A stretch of 33,513 bases of DNA from NCBI GenBank assembly GCA_949295065.1, contig CASFJQ010000026.1:1-33513 (forward strand), written 5' to 3'. The notes under the pieces were generated by a model. The model was not told where the DNA came from and did no database searches. It saw only the letters and a program-made list of their open reading frames with translations. A program made the position numbers and the translations under genes. The DNA is from an uncultured Parabacteroides sp. Lineage in GTDB: Bacteria > Bacteroidota > Bacteroidia > Bacteroidales > Tannerellaceae. Positions within the stretch are counted from its first letter, which is position 1. Each line of letters starts with the position of its first letter. Below are positions 22,731-30,302 of this stretch, piece after piece.

Positions 22731-24056
22731 TTATTGTTCAGATTGTTTTATCAAAAGAGCTGTCTTGTCTTCGTTCCATCCGGACAGTATAACATCTACA
22801 GCTTTATTGACCCATTCCTTTTTGAATGGAGCTTCCACTTTGATGTAGTTTTCGGTGAAACCATGCATCATACCGCCTTTTTCCGTATGTTCGAAAAGAA
22901 CTTTTGCTGCGCATCCAATATGAGCCTCATAGAAAGAATGCAATTTCTTGTCCGAAATATCAAGCAAAGCCTGGCTTCGTGCATGTTTTGTCTTTGGGTC
23001 AACTATATAATCTATTTTCAGAGCTTGAGTTCCCGGTCTTTCCGAATAACTGAAAACATGCAATTGGGTAATATCCAGGCTCTCTATGAATTGGCGGGCA
23101 TTTTCAAAGAATTCGTCTGTTTCTCCTCGTGTTCCCACTATAACGTCAACACCAATAAAAGCGTGAGGCATCACTTCTTTGATCTTTTCTATTTTATGAC
23201 GGAAAAGAGCCGTGTCGTAACGTCTGCGCATAAGTTTCAGCACATCATCACTTCCGCTCTGCAGAGGAATATGGAAATGAGGCGCGAATCTTTTGCTTTT
23301 TGCCACGAAATCTATAGCTTCGTCTGTTATCAGATTGGGTTCTATTGAGGAAATTCTGTATCTTTCAATACCTTCTACTTCGTCGAGCGCTTTAATCAGG
23401 TCAATGAAAGTTTCACCTGTAGTTTTACCGAAGTCTCCGATATTCACACCAGTCAGAACAATTTCCTTGCCACCGTCTTTCGCTACATTCGCAGCCTGTT
23501 CCACAAGGCTTTGTATGCTTCCGTTACGGCTTCTTCCGCGTGCAAACGGAATTGTGCAGTATGAACAGAAATAGTCGCATCCGTCCTGCACTTTAAGGAA
23601 ATGTCTTGTTCTGTCGTCTGCCGAACAAGATGGAGTAAATGTGCGAATATCTTTAGTCGCAGAAGTAACAATGGTTCCTCCGTTCTCTTTTTTCTGCAAG
23701 TTGTCGATATATTTCAGTATATCCAGTTTCTGGTTTGCTCCGAGCACAAGGTCAACGCCTTCAATATGGGCAACCTCTTCCGGTTTCAATTGCGCATAGC
23801 ATCCTGTCACAACAATAAATGCACCCGGATGTTGCTTGCTTATCCTTCTGATTGCCTGGCGGCATTTCTTGTCGGCAAGCTCGGTTACCGAGCATGTGTT
23901 TACTACGCAGATATCTGCTTTTTCTCCTCTTCTTGCTTTTCTTACACCTTGCTCTGCCAACATTTTTCCTATAGTTGATGTCTCGGCAAAATTAAGTTTG
24001 CAGCCTAACGTATAGTAGGCTGCAATTTTATTTTCAAATACTGAATTGTCTATCAT
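22731..24056 (-). CDS. mtaB: tRNA (N6-threonylcarbamoyladenosine(37)-C2)-methylthiotransferase
   Basis: 441 residues from ATG 24056. Radical SAM enzyme that methylthiolates t6A at position 37 of tRNAs reading ANN codons. The N-terminal MTTase domain has the three cluster cysteines (Cys19 in TLGCKLN, Cys55 in NTCSVTE, Cys86 in TGCYAQ). The radical SAM motif is CDYFCSYC (Cys160, Cys164, Cys167), and a TRAM domain is at the C-terminus. TLGCKLNFAET and NTCSVTELADKKCRQ are characteristic of MtaB rather than MiaB or RimO. The frame is open 10 codons further up to a TTG at 24086, but this TTG is part of the -7 box TACCTTTG, so I use the internal ATG. Confidence 0.93.
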   Translation of the reverse strand: MIDNSVFENKIAAYYTLGCKLNFAETSTIGKMLAEQGVRKARRGEKADICVVNTCSVTELADKKCRQAIRRISKQHPGAFIVVTGCYAQLKPEEVAHIEGVDLVLGANQKLDILKYIDNLQKKENGGTIVTSATKDIRTFTPSCSADDRTRHFLKVQDGCDYFCSYCTIPFARGRSRNGSIQSLVEQAANVAKDGGKEIVLTGVNIGDFGKTTGETFIDLIKALDEVEGIERYRISSIEPNLITDEAIDFVAKSKRFAPHFHIPLQSGSDDVLKLMRRRYDTALFRHKIEKIKEVMPHAFIGVDVIVGTRGETDEFFENARQFIESLDITQLHVFSYSERPGTQALKIDYIVDPKTKHARSQALLDISDKKLHSFYEAHIGCAAKVLFEHTEKGGMMHGFTENYIKVEAPFKKEWVNKAVDVILSGWNEDKTALLIKQSEQ

Positions 24057-24083
24057 GCAATAATGCTTTTTGTCTATATCAGA

Positions 24084-24091
24084 CAAAGGTA
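24084..24091 (-). promoter_or_regulatory. -7 box of the mtaB-acyltransferase operon
   Basis: On the minus strand TACCTTTG (24091-24084) matches TAnnTTTG, with predicted start near 24077, about 20 bases before the ATG at 24056. This contradicts any start at or above 24084. Confidence 0.6.
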
Positions 24092-24374
24092 CGAAAAGTC
24101 GGAAGTATAATAAATAAGGTTGCTTGATTTTTTGTGTTAACCTTGTTAACTTGTCTCTGAAGTCTTGTCAACTTTTAGAAGTTATATGGAGTTATGACTA
24201 TGCTTCGCATAGCCCGGAAGTTAAAAGCCGATAGATTTTAGATGCAAATTGTATTGGCCTTTAACTCCTATAACTCCTTTTTTACTCCTGTAACTCCATA
24301 ACTTATAACACATGCGAAACATAGATATATTAGTATTCTTTATGGTATAGTAAAGCCTTATAACTAGTACACTA
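24092..24374. other. Gene-free region between mtaB and the acyl-CoA ligase gene
   Basis: No coding sequence is seen. It holds CCTTGTTAACTTGT (24141-24154), also present twice at 26158-26189; a short hairpin CTATGC-TTC-GCATAG (24198-24212); and several TAACTCC-type heptamers on both strands (GGAGTTA near 24188 and TAACTCC near 24262, 24271 and 24291), making a loose inverted arrangement of about 110 bases. Promoters for the two divergent genes flank it. Confidence 0.6.
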
Positions 24375-24406
24375 CTTGTTTATCCGGCGCCAAATACCTA
24401 TCTTTG
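24375..24406 (+). promoter_or_regulatory. Promoter of the acyl-CoA ligase gene
   Basis: CTTG (24375-24378, one mismatch to TTTG), a 20-bp spacer and TATCTTTG (24399-24406). The start point is about 20-25 bases before the ATG at 24436. Confidence 0.65.
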
Positions 24407-24435
24407 CCACTTAAATATATTAATAACAATAATTT

Positions 24436-26094
24436 ATGATAAAGGAGAACTTTATTAAACTTTATGAAGACAGTTTTCGTGCAAATTGGGATTTGCCTTC
24501 GGTAACAGATTATGATACTGGAAAATCCTTTACATTTGGAGATGTAGCTACTGAGATAGCACGCCTTCATATAGTTTTTGAAGAAAGTCATGTTCGCCCT
24601 GGCGATAAAATTGCATTGGTAGGAAAGGACTGTGCAAGATGGTGCATAGCATATATGGCTGTAGTGACATATGGAGCCATCATTGTGCCTATTCTTCAGG
24701 ACTTCAATCCTAATGACATACATCATATTATAAATCATTCCGGTTCTGTAATGTTGTTTGTCGCTGACCGTCATTGGGAACTTTTGGAAGAAGAAAAGAT
24801 GACTCATATCCGTGCAGCTTTCACTCTTACTGATTTTTCTTGTATCTATGAAAAAGGAGATACAGTTAAGAAAGCCGTTGCTGCTTTAGATAATAAGATG
24901 AAAGAAAAATATCCTCAGGGATTTACTGCAGATTGCATCAAATATGCGGATAAAGGCAATGATGAGGTTGTTTTGCTTAATTATACTTCAGGAACAACAG
25001 GTTTCAGCAAAGGTGTGATGCTTACCGGTAATAATCTTGCCGGCAACGTAACCTATGCAATGACTTTGGATTTGATGTATCGTGGCGACAATGAACTTTG
25101 TTTTCTTCCTTTGGCACATGCTTACAGTTGTGCTTTCAACCTTCTTGTCCCGATGGCAGTTGGCGCTCATGTTTATTTGCTTGGAAAAGCTCCGACTCAT
25201 AAAATTCTGTTGAAGGCATTCCAGGACGTTAAGCCAAATCTTATTCTTACTGTTCCTCTTATTCTTGAGAAGATATACAAGAAAATGATTCTTCCGCAGA
25301 TTAGCAAACCTTCTGTTAAGTTGGCGCTTCGTGTTCCGCTGCTCAACCGTCAGATTTATTCAAAGATTCGCAGTAAATTGATTGATGCTTTGGGCGGAAA
25401 CTTCTGTGAAGTTATTGTTGGCGGGGCTGCAATGAATCAGGAAGTGACGGATTTTCTGTGTAAAATCAAATTCCCGTTCACAATAGGCTACGGAATGACC
25501 GAATGTGGTCCGCTTATCAGTTACGATAATCATAAGGATTATGTTCCCGGTTCATGCGGTCAGATTCTCAAGGGCATTATGAAAGTACGAATAGATTCAG
25601 ATGATCCATATAATAATGTAGGAGAAATTCAGGTCTATGGCGAAAATGTAATGAAAGGATATTACAAGAACGAGGAAGCTACACAAAATGTTTTCACCGA
25701 AGACGGATGGCTCAAAACCGGAGATTTGGGAACAATCGACAGTGATAACCATATTTTTATCCGCGGACGCAGCAAAACAATGATTCTAAGTTCTAACGGA
25801 CAGAATATTTATCCGGAAGAAATAGAATCTAAATTGAATAATCTGCCTTTCGTGATGGAAAGTGTCGTGGTTGAGAAGGACGGAAAGCTTGTTGCTCTTG
25901 TTTATCCGGATTCTGACGCTGTGGATAGTGCGGAACTTTCGCATGACGATTTACCGGCACTTATGGAACAGAACCGCAAGGAACTCAACAAACAGCTTGC
26001 TTATTATGAAGCAATTGCCGAGATTCGTCTTTATCCTACGGAATTTGAGAAAACTCCTAAGAAAAGTATCAAGCGTTATTTGTATAGCAATTGA
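24436..26094 (+). CDS. AMP-binding long-chain fatty acid-CoA ligase
   Basis: 552 residues, an ANL-superfamily adenylate-forming enzyme. NYTSGTTGFSKGVML (182-196) is the P-loop-like ATP motif, YGMTECGPLISY (about 354-365) the second core motif, GWLKTGDLG (about 429-437) the Asp-containing motif, and PKKSIKRYLY near the C-terminus carries the catalytic lysine. It activates fatty acids to acyl-AMP and then acyl-CoA, feeding phospholipid or lipid A synthesis, or taking up exogenous fatty acid. Acyl-chain length cannot be told from sequence. It has its own promoter and is followed by a 278-base gap before the next gene. Confidence 0.88.
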   Translation: MIKENFIKLYEDSFRANWDLPSVTDYDTGKSFTFGDVATEIARLHIVFEESHVRPGDKIALVGKDCARWCIAYMAVVTYGAIIVPILQDFNPNDIHHIINHSGSVMLFVADRHWELLEEEKMTHIRAAFTLTDFSCIYEKGDTVKKAVAALDNKMKEKYPQGFTADCIKYADKGNDEVVLLNYTSGTTGFSKGVMLTGNNLAGNVTYAMTLDLMYRGDNELCFLPLAHAYSCAFNLLVPMAVGAHVYLLGKAPTHKILLKAFQDVKPNLILTVPLILEKIYKKMILPQISKPSVKLALRVPLLNRQIYSKIRSKLIDALGGNFCEVIVGGAAMNQEVTDFLCKIKFPFTIGYGMTECGPLISYDNHKDYVPGSCGQILKGIMKVRIDSDDPYNNVGEIQVYGENVMKGYYKNEEATQNVFTEDGWLKTGDLGTIDSDNHIFIRGRSKTMILSSNGQNIYPEEIESKLNNLPFVMESVVVEKDGKLVALVYPDSDAVDSAELSHDDLPALMEQNRKELNKQLAYYEAIAEIRLYPTEFEKTPKKSIKRYLYSN

Positions 26095-26157
26095 CAGGAG
26101 GAGTGTGTCTCAAGTAGTATAACTTAAGGAGTTGCTTTACAGTTTATCATCTAAAAA

Positions 26158-26189
26158 CCTTGTTAACTTGTTTCCTTGTTAACTTGTTA
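26158..26189 (+). repeat. Tandem duplication of a 16-mer
   Basis: CCTTGTTAACTTGTTT (26158-26173) is followed directly by CCTTGTTAACTTGTTA (26174-26189), identical except for the last base. The first 14 bases also occur at 24141-24154 on the other side of the acyl-CoA ligase gene. An imperfect hairpin (AGTT...AACT) lies just downstream. Confidence 0.85.
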
Positions 26190-26314
26190 TCTGTAAGTTG
26201 AGCTAGCGAAACTTGAGCTTGTTTTATCTTTTACCTCGAATTTGTATCATTTAAATAATTTAGAAAAATAAAAAATAATTCGATTATGTTGTATAACATA
26301 TAAAAATTATTGTA

Positions 26315-26322
26315 TATCTTTG
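26315..26322 (+). promoter_or_regulatory. -7 box of the small lipoprotein gene
   Basis: TATCTTTG matches TAnnTTTG, 50 bases before the ATG at 26373, after an AT-rich stretch. No exact -33 TTTG is found. Confidence 0.55.
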
Positions 26323-26372
26323 CCACGTCTTTAAGACAAAAGGTTAATTATTTAGGTTTAAAGAGGTAGAAA

Positions 26373-26585
26373 ATGAAAAAGTTAGTTGTTTTTGCTGCTG
26401 TTGCTGCAGCAATGTCTTTGGCATCTTGTGGTAATAAATCAGAACAGGCAAACAATGCTGAAGTTGTTGAAAATGAAGCTCAAGTAACAGAAGTTGCTCC
26501 TGCAGCTGTTGATTCTGCAGCTGTTGCTACAACTGAAGTTGCTCCTGCTGATTCTGCTGCAGTTGAAGCTGCTCCTGCTGAATAA
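26373..26585 (+). CDS. Small Ala/Pro-rich lipoprotein
   Basis: 70 residues. The first 18 are a lipoprotein signal peptide with lipobox LASC, so Cys19 would be lipid-modified after cleavage by LspA. The mature 52 residues are low complexity, rich in Ala, Val, Glu and Pro, with the repeated pattern APADSAAV / EAAPAE and no predicted fold. It could be an outer-membrane lipoprotein with an extended tail, possibly a spacer or abundant surface component; its function is not recognisable. It has its own terminator and is followed 132 bases later by a TonB-dependent receptor. Confidence 0.85.
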   Translation: MKKLVVFAAVAAAMSLASCGNKSEQANNAEVVENEAQVTEVAPAAVDSAAVATTEVAPADSAAVEAAPAE

Positions 26586-26608
26586 TTTCAGCCGGAAAAG
26601 TAAGGATG

Positions 26609-26640
26609 GTCTGTATGCTATACATACAGACTTTTTTTTT
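26609..26640 (+). terminator. Intrinsic terminator of the lipoprotein gene
   Basis: GTCTGTATG (26609-26617) pairs with CATACAGAC (26623-26631) around a 5-base loop, then nine Ts (26632-26640). Confidence 0.92.
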
Positions 26641-26717
26641 GCCCTTATTTTTCTTTATTGTTCAATTTGTGAAAGTTTGATGATGTTTTTTAAAAACAGT
26701 TTATAAATAATTGGAAT

Positions 26718-28775
26718 ATGATTCGTGATTTATTGATAATTTCTTCATTTTTCTGCATTCCTTCAACTGGCCTTTTGGCACAGACATCACCTGATACAAC
26801 TCTTACTGTTCAGGATATCGAAATCCGGGGAAAGCGTTTCTCTGGTCTGAGCAATGGACCGGTCAAACTTCTTACGGTTTCCGATAATATTAGTTCTTCA
26901 TCTGTTACAGCTTCCGAAGCTGTCCGCCAGATTCCATCAGTCGTGACAGATATTGAAGGTGGAGTGACGTTCAGAGGTTCCAACCGTCCGGCAATGCTGA
27001 TAAACGGTATTCCTTACGGACTGATGGAAGAATACAGCGGTGATATGCTCATTCAGCTTCCTGCAATGTTTTTCAACAGAATAGCTGTTTCGTCATTTAC
27101 TCCTGCTGATATGATTCCCGACGGCGATGCCGGTATTCTGAATTTTGCTTCTACATATTATAATAAGGAAGAATCTCCGCTTACAGTTTCTCTCGGTGGT
27201 GGTTTGCACAACAGATATAATGCAGGTGCAGCAGTCAATCTGCATCCCGGGAAGTTCCATATATCTGCAAAATATAATTATCGCCGTGAATATCGTTCCC
27301 GTAAATTCGACAAGACAACAATCACTCCGGCAAACAAAACCGTTATGAACAACAATGCTGATGCCCGTCCGGACATTCACCTGGCAGATTTATTTGTCGG
27401 TTATGATTTGTCTTCAAATGATATTGTTTCTGTTTACGGTATGTATTATCTTATGGATTACAGCCGTTACGGAGGAATAAACAATTCTGTGTTTTCTCCT
27501 GCGGGGGAGAAAATGAAAGATATACTCCGTCACCGCTATAACGACCAGCGCCAGGAAGCAGCATCTGCCGAAGCTCGCTGGACGCATTCTTTCTCGGATA
27601 ATGCATCGCTCAATGTCGTTTTAAATTACAACAATTTTACCTACGACGAAGACAACGACTATAAGAACGAAAACAAGGCAAACGGGAAAATAGCTGCAGA
27701 AGACAATCTTTTCATCCTTCAGAAGAAAAACAATTTCTATTGGTCTGCCGGATATGAGAATCATTTTTCTGATGACTTTTCCATGAAGTTCGGTTACATC
27801 GGACGTGCCAAACTGGAGAATTATGACACTCAGGCAAACAACAAGAGCGGTGACTCATGGATTGAAAACGCCCAGAAAACATATAACTATGATGCTGACC
27901 GTTTCCTTAACCTTATTTATCTCGGTGTGGAAAAGGAGTGGAACAATCTTTCTGTTGAGGCTGCTTTGCAGGGCGAGTTCAGCAAGCTCAAGGTTCAGGA
28001 TAATACGAACAACTCTTTTCATCTTTTCCCTAGCGCAAAGATCGGATATTCATTCAATAACAATAACGAACTGATGCTCCGCTATCAGGAAAGAGTTATC
28101 CGTCCTTATGGCTCATCGTTGCACAGCTATATTGATTATAGTGACGCGACTCATCTTCTCCAGGGAAATCCTGATTTGAAGGATGAAAACATACATTCTT
28201 TGGAATTATCTTATCAGATTAATGGTACAGATTTCCGTGTTGTTCCCGCCGTTTATTTCCGCCATCGCAACAACCGCATAATGGAAGTTGCCACACAAAT
28301 CGAAGAAGAAACAGTCTGGCGTAAGGAGAATATCGGCAACACACAGACACTAGGTTTCGAACTTGCCGGAAACTGGAGTCCGTTCCGCTTTATGACAATT
28401 GGCGCTTCCGGAAATGTTTATCGTGATGAAATTGACGGAAGAAACGTAGGTTTTGGCGAAACAAAATCCCTCTGGTGCTGGGATGCAAAAGGAAACGTCA
28501 ACTTTAAGATAACACCAACAACAGAATTACAGATTGACGGATTCTATATTTCCGACCAGCTTACAGCTCAGGGCGAGATAAAAAGTCATTACAGCGTCAA
28601 CGCCGGTTTGTCTCAATATTTCCTGAACCGTCATCTTCGTGCCACTCTTTCTGTGAATAACATATTCGACAGCCTGGAGGAAACAACAGTTATCGACACT
28701 GGAGCGATGAATATGGTTCAGATAAGAAACCGCGATGCACGTGTGGCTTGGCTTACTCTTACTTATTCATTATAA
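26718..28775 (+). CDS. TonB-dependent receptor / outer-membrane beta-barrel protein
   Basis: 685 residues. A signal peptide (about 1-22, ending LLAQ) is followed by a TonB-plug-like region (about 30-150: TVQDIEIRGKRF, ASEAVRQIPSV, GVTFRGSNRPAMLINGIPYG) and a long barrel region with many alternating strands ending in the aromatic-rich VAWLTLTYSL, the usual outer-membrane barrel end. It is shorter than SusC-type receptors and lacks the N-terminal carboxypeptidase-like regulatory domain. No SusD lipoprotein is next to it, so the substrate (metal, cofactor or other) is unknown. A pseudogene of a related receptor follows, suggesting an ancestral pair. Confidence 0.85.
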   Translation: MIRDLLIISSFFCIPSTGLLAQTSPDTTLTVQDIEIRGKRFSGLSNGPVKLLTVSDNISSSSVTASEAVRQIPSVVTDIEGGVTFRGSNRPAMLINGIPYGLMEEYSGDMLIQLPAMFFNRIAVSSFTPADMIPDGDAGILNFASTYYNKEESPLTVSLGGGLHNRYNAGAAVNLHPGKFHISAKYNYRREYRSRKFDKTTITPANKTVMNNNADARPDIHLADLFVGYDLSSNDIVSVYGMYYLMDYSRYGGINNSVFSPAGEKMKDILRHRYNDQRQEAASAEARWTHSFSDNASLNVVLNYNNFTYDEDNDYKNENKANGKIAAEDNLFILQKKNNFYWSAGYENHFSDDFSMKFGYIGRAKLENYDTQANNKSGDSWIENAQKTYNYDADRFLNLIYLGVEKEWNNLSVEAALQGEFSKLKVQDNTNNSFHLFPSAKIGYSFNNNNELMLRYQERVIRPYGSSLHSYIDYSDATHLLQGNPDLKDENIHSLELSYQINGTDFRVVPAVYFRHRNNRIMEVATQIEEETVWRKENIGNTQTLGFELAGNWSPFRFMTIGASGNVYRDEIDGRNVGFGETKSLWCWDAKGNVNFKITPTTELQIDGFYISDQLTAQGEIKSHYSVNAGLSQYFLNRHLRATLSVNNIFDSLEETTVIDTGAMNMVQIRNRDARVAWLTLTYSL

Positions 28776-28788
28776 AAAGGTTTTTTCA

Positions 28789-28819
28789 TTTGTCTTGCTC
28801 TCTTGATTCATTAACTTTG
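28789..28819 (+). promoter_or_regulatory. Intact promoter in front of the receptor pseudogene
   Basis: TTTG (28789-28792), a 19-bp spacer and TAACTTTG (28812-28819) match the Bacteroidota consensus perfectly, although the gene downstream is disrupted. Start codons ATG 28829 or 28847 would follow closely. Confidence 0.7.
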
Positions 28820-28846
28820 TCTTAGATAATGAATAGAGAGAGGAAA

Positions 28847-29360
28847 ATGAAAAAACTTTTATGGCTGTTAGCCTTAAATCTCTACAGCATATACTGTTGG
28901 TGCCAGTCCGGTGTTACCTTACAGGCCGTATAACAGATGCAAATACAGGTTCAGTTATTGATTTTGCAGATGTATTGTTGTTTAAATCCGGAAACAGCTA
29001 ACTGTTTATACAAACTCTTCCCGACGAGAATGGTAATTTCAGCTTTTCTTCTGTTGAAGAAGGAAATTACTCTTTGATTGTACGCCTTGTCGGATATGAT
29101 ATTTTCACTGTAAAATCTTTGGAAATCAAGGATGATTCCTGTATCAATCTTGGCAATGTGCAGCTCCGTCCGCTAGAGGTTGGTCTTGCCGAAGTTGAGG
29201 TTCTTGCTGACAAACACAATTATTCACTGAAAGGCGGATGGAGCATTGATTTGCCTAAAACATCTTTGAGGTTAATGTCGAAGGTGGACACGGAGGACGA
29301 ACGTACAACGGTGATATGCTCTACAAGGAAACTCATACCGTGAACGGTCAGAATGACTAA
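28847..29360 (+). pseudogene. Decayed TonB-dependent receptor (carboxypeptidase-regulatory-like N-terminus)
   Basis: ATG 28847 opens a signal peptide (MKKLLWLLALNLYSIYCWCQS), then the frame shifts near 28905-28918 into LTGRITDANTGSVIDFADVLLF, the start of a carboxypeptidase-regulatory-like domain. A TAA at 28999-29001 interrupts it, and the same frame goes on with LPDENGNFSFSSVEEGNYSLIVRLVGYD, ...SLEIKDDSCINLGNVQLRPLEVGLAEVEVLADKH, the normal lead-in to a TonB plug. Then it breaks off; a further frame change near 29266 gives only about 30 more barrel-like residues (VEGGHGGRTYNGDMLYKE), ending at TAA 29358. The plug and almost all of the barrel (over 1.5 kb) are missing. At least two frame changes, one nonsense codon and a large deletion make it non-functional. 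Confidence 0.85.
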
Positions 29361-29377
29361 TTATTTTTTAAGTTGAT

Positions 29378-29428
29378 AAGGCTTCAGGGAGAAGTAATTA
29401 TATGCTTGTCCTTGAAGCCTTGTTTCTT
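29378..29428 (+). terminator. Imperfect terminator-like hairpin after the pseudogene
   Basis: AAGGCTTCA (29378-29386) pairs with TGAAGCCTT (29413-29421), extended by GGGA with TCCT and a further AAG/CTT pairing, so the arm is about 44 bases long overall. The tail TGTTTCTTTA is only T-rich. Confidence 0.55.
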
Positions 29429-29493
29429 TATATTAAATGTTTTGTTCCAATAATCGCTTTCATATCTTGATTTGTGTGCATCTTTTTTATCGG

Positions 29494-29573
29494 CTCACCT
29501 AGGTGAGTTAATCGATTCACATAGGTGAGCCAATCAATCCACCTAGGTGAGCTGATTGAACCACCTAGGTGAG
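29494..29573. repeat. Periodic palindrome array C: four CTCACCTAGGTGAG-type units, 22-bp period
   Basis: Four 14-bp units start at 29494, 29516, 29538 and 29560, an exact 22-bp period. Unit 1 is the perfect palindrome CTCACCTAGGTGAG; the others read TTCACATAGGTGAG, TCCACCTAGGTGAG and ACCACCTAGGTGAG, with the 10-bp core CACCTAGGTG intact in units 1, 3 and 4. Spacers of 8 bases are TTAATCGA, CCAATCAA and CTGATTGA. The outer bases mirror each other (CGGCTCACC on the left, GGTGAGCCG on the right), so the array as a whole is also an inverted repeat. Confidence 0.9.
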
Positions 29574-29805
29574 CCGATATTTTGAATACGATTTCCGGTA
29601 TTAATTATTGTGGTGAATGTGGGATATTTATGTGATGTTTTATATTAACCTATCCAGGTCCTGTTCTAATGTATCTGTAATCTATTTGAATTGAACTATG
29701 AGTTGAAAATACTCTTCTGTATTTAACGAACCTCTGTATTTTATCCGAAAAACCCCATATTTTGTCATATAAACCCAATGTGTTGAAAAAAAATACTGAG
29801 TTTCT

Positions 29806-29836
29806 CTTGCAGATTAATAATTACTACTTAACTTTG
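29806..29836 (+). promoter_or_regulatory. Promoter of the structured RNA candidate
   Basis: CTTG (29806-29809, one mismatch to TTTG), a 19-bp spacer and TAACTTTG (29829-29836). Predicted start near 29843. Confidence 0.6.
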
Positions 29837-29842
29837 CAGCAA

Positions 29843-30131
29843 ATCCTAGACAAATAGCGTTTTGTCGCGACGGATTACTTATTAGAATAATGCAATGCAT
29901 TTACGGATATTATTCCTATTGTAAAAATCGGCAAAATTTTTAAGGAAGCGGAATGATAGACAATGAATGCTTGCGCTCTGCTGTATTCTTCTTTTAGGAA
30001 TATAAGGCTTTGTTATAGCTTATAGGGAAAGAACTATACCGTATAGGGCGCAGGCTGTTGTTTTATTATTGCTTCGAGGGCGTTTGCCGATGCCTTACAA
30101 TAGATAATAAGCAACGGTCGGCGCTTTTTTT
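29843..30131 (+). ncRNA. Candidate structured small RNA (about 290 nt), family unknown
   Basis: The stretch starts at a consensus promoter and ends at a terminator hairpin with a T-run, with no reading frame of note between. Several local stems are visible: GAATAAT...ATTATTC near 29885-29910, AAAAAT...ATTTTT near 29926-29942, and CTATA...TATAG near 30035-30050. CTTATTA near the 5' end can pair with TAATAAG near the 3' end (about 30105-30111), giving a closing stem around the whole RNA. A long rod closed by a terminal stem recalls 6S RNA, but I see no specific 6S signature and the length is above usual. It is not a tmRNA (no tag frame), RNase P or SRP RNA by eye. It could also be a very long leader of the next gene. 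Confidence 0.45.
30086..30131 (+). terminator. Terminator at the 3' end of the RNA candidate
   Basis: GCCGA (30086-30090) pairs with TCGGC (30118-30122), and TGCcTTA (30091-30097, one bulged C) with TAAGCA (30108-30113). Seven Ts follow (30125-30131). Confidence 0.75.
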
Positions 30132-30165
30132 ATGCCAATATATTTTTTATACTGACACTTTTAAG

Positions 30166-30214
30166 AAAGTGCAGACCGCTGTTTAATAATGAAACAAACG
30201 GTCTGCACTTTTTT
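30166..30214 (+). terminator. Strong hairpin with T-run before the large secreted protein gene
   Basis: AAAGTGCAGACCG (30166-30178) pairs perfectly with CGGTCTGCACTTT (30199-30211), with extra TGTTT/AAACA pairing in the loop and Ts to 30214. It follows another terminator by 35 bases and precedes the ATG at 30303. Either a second terminator or a leader attenuator of the downstream gene. Confidence 0.75.
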
Positions 30215-30302
30215 GTTTTGCCTTCCTGATGTTTCCTCTCCGTAAATTAATTGTTGAATGAATTTTATTAACTCAATATTAACAATTAAATTATTATTAA
30301 TT

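Larger units (their letters stand above)
29362..30302. other. Long gene-free region upstream of the large secreted protein
   Basis: No coding sequence is supported here. In order it holds a terminator-like hairpin (29378-29421), palindrome array C (29494-29573), an AT-rich stretch with loose repeats (AAATAC 29707-29712 with GTATTT 29719-29724; 22-bp imperfect repeats ending AAACCC near 29735-29778), a promoter (29806-29836), a structured RNA candidate (29843-30131) with a terminator, and a second strong hairpin (30166-30214). About 90 bases of AT-rich leader precede the next ATG. The density of structure suggests regulation or RNA genes rather than decayed coding DNA. Confidence 0.7.

Noticed and set aside
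29494-29573. CRISPR array
   Set aside because: Repeats are 14-bp palindromes with 8-bp spacers; CRISPR repeats and spacers are about 25-40 bp each, and no cas genes are present.
29843-30131. tmRNA or RNase P RNA
   Set aside because: No tag-peptide frame, no tRNA-like end and none of the conserved RNase P core sequences can be seen.
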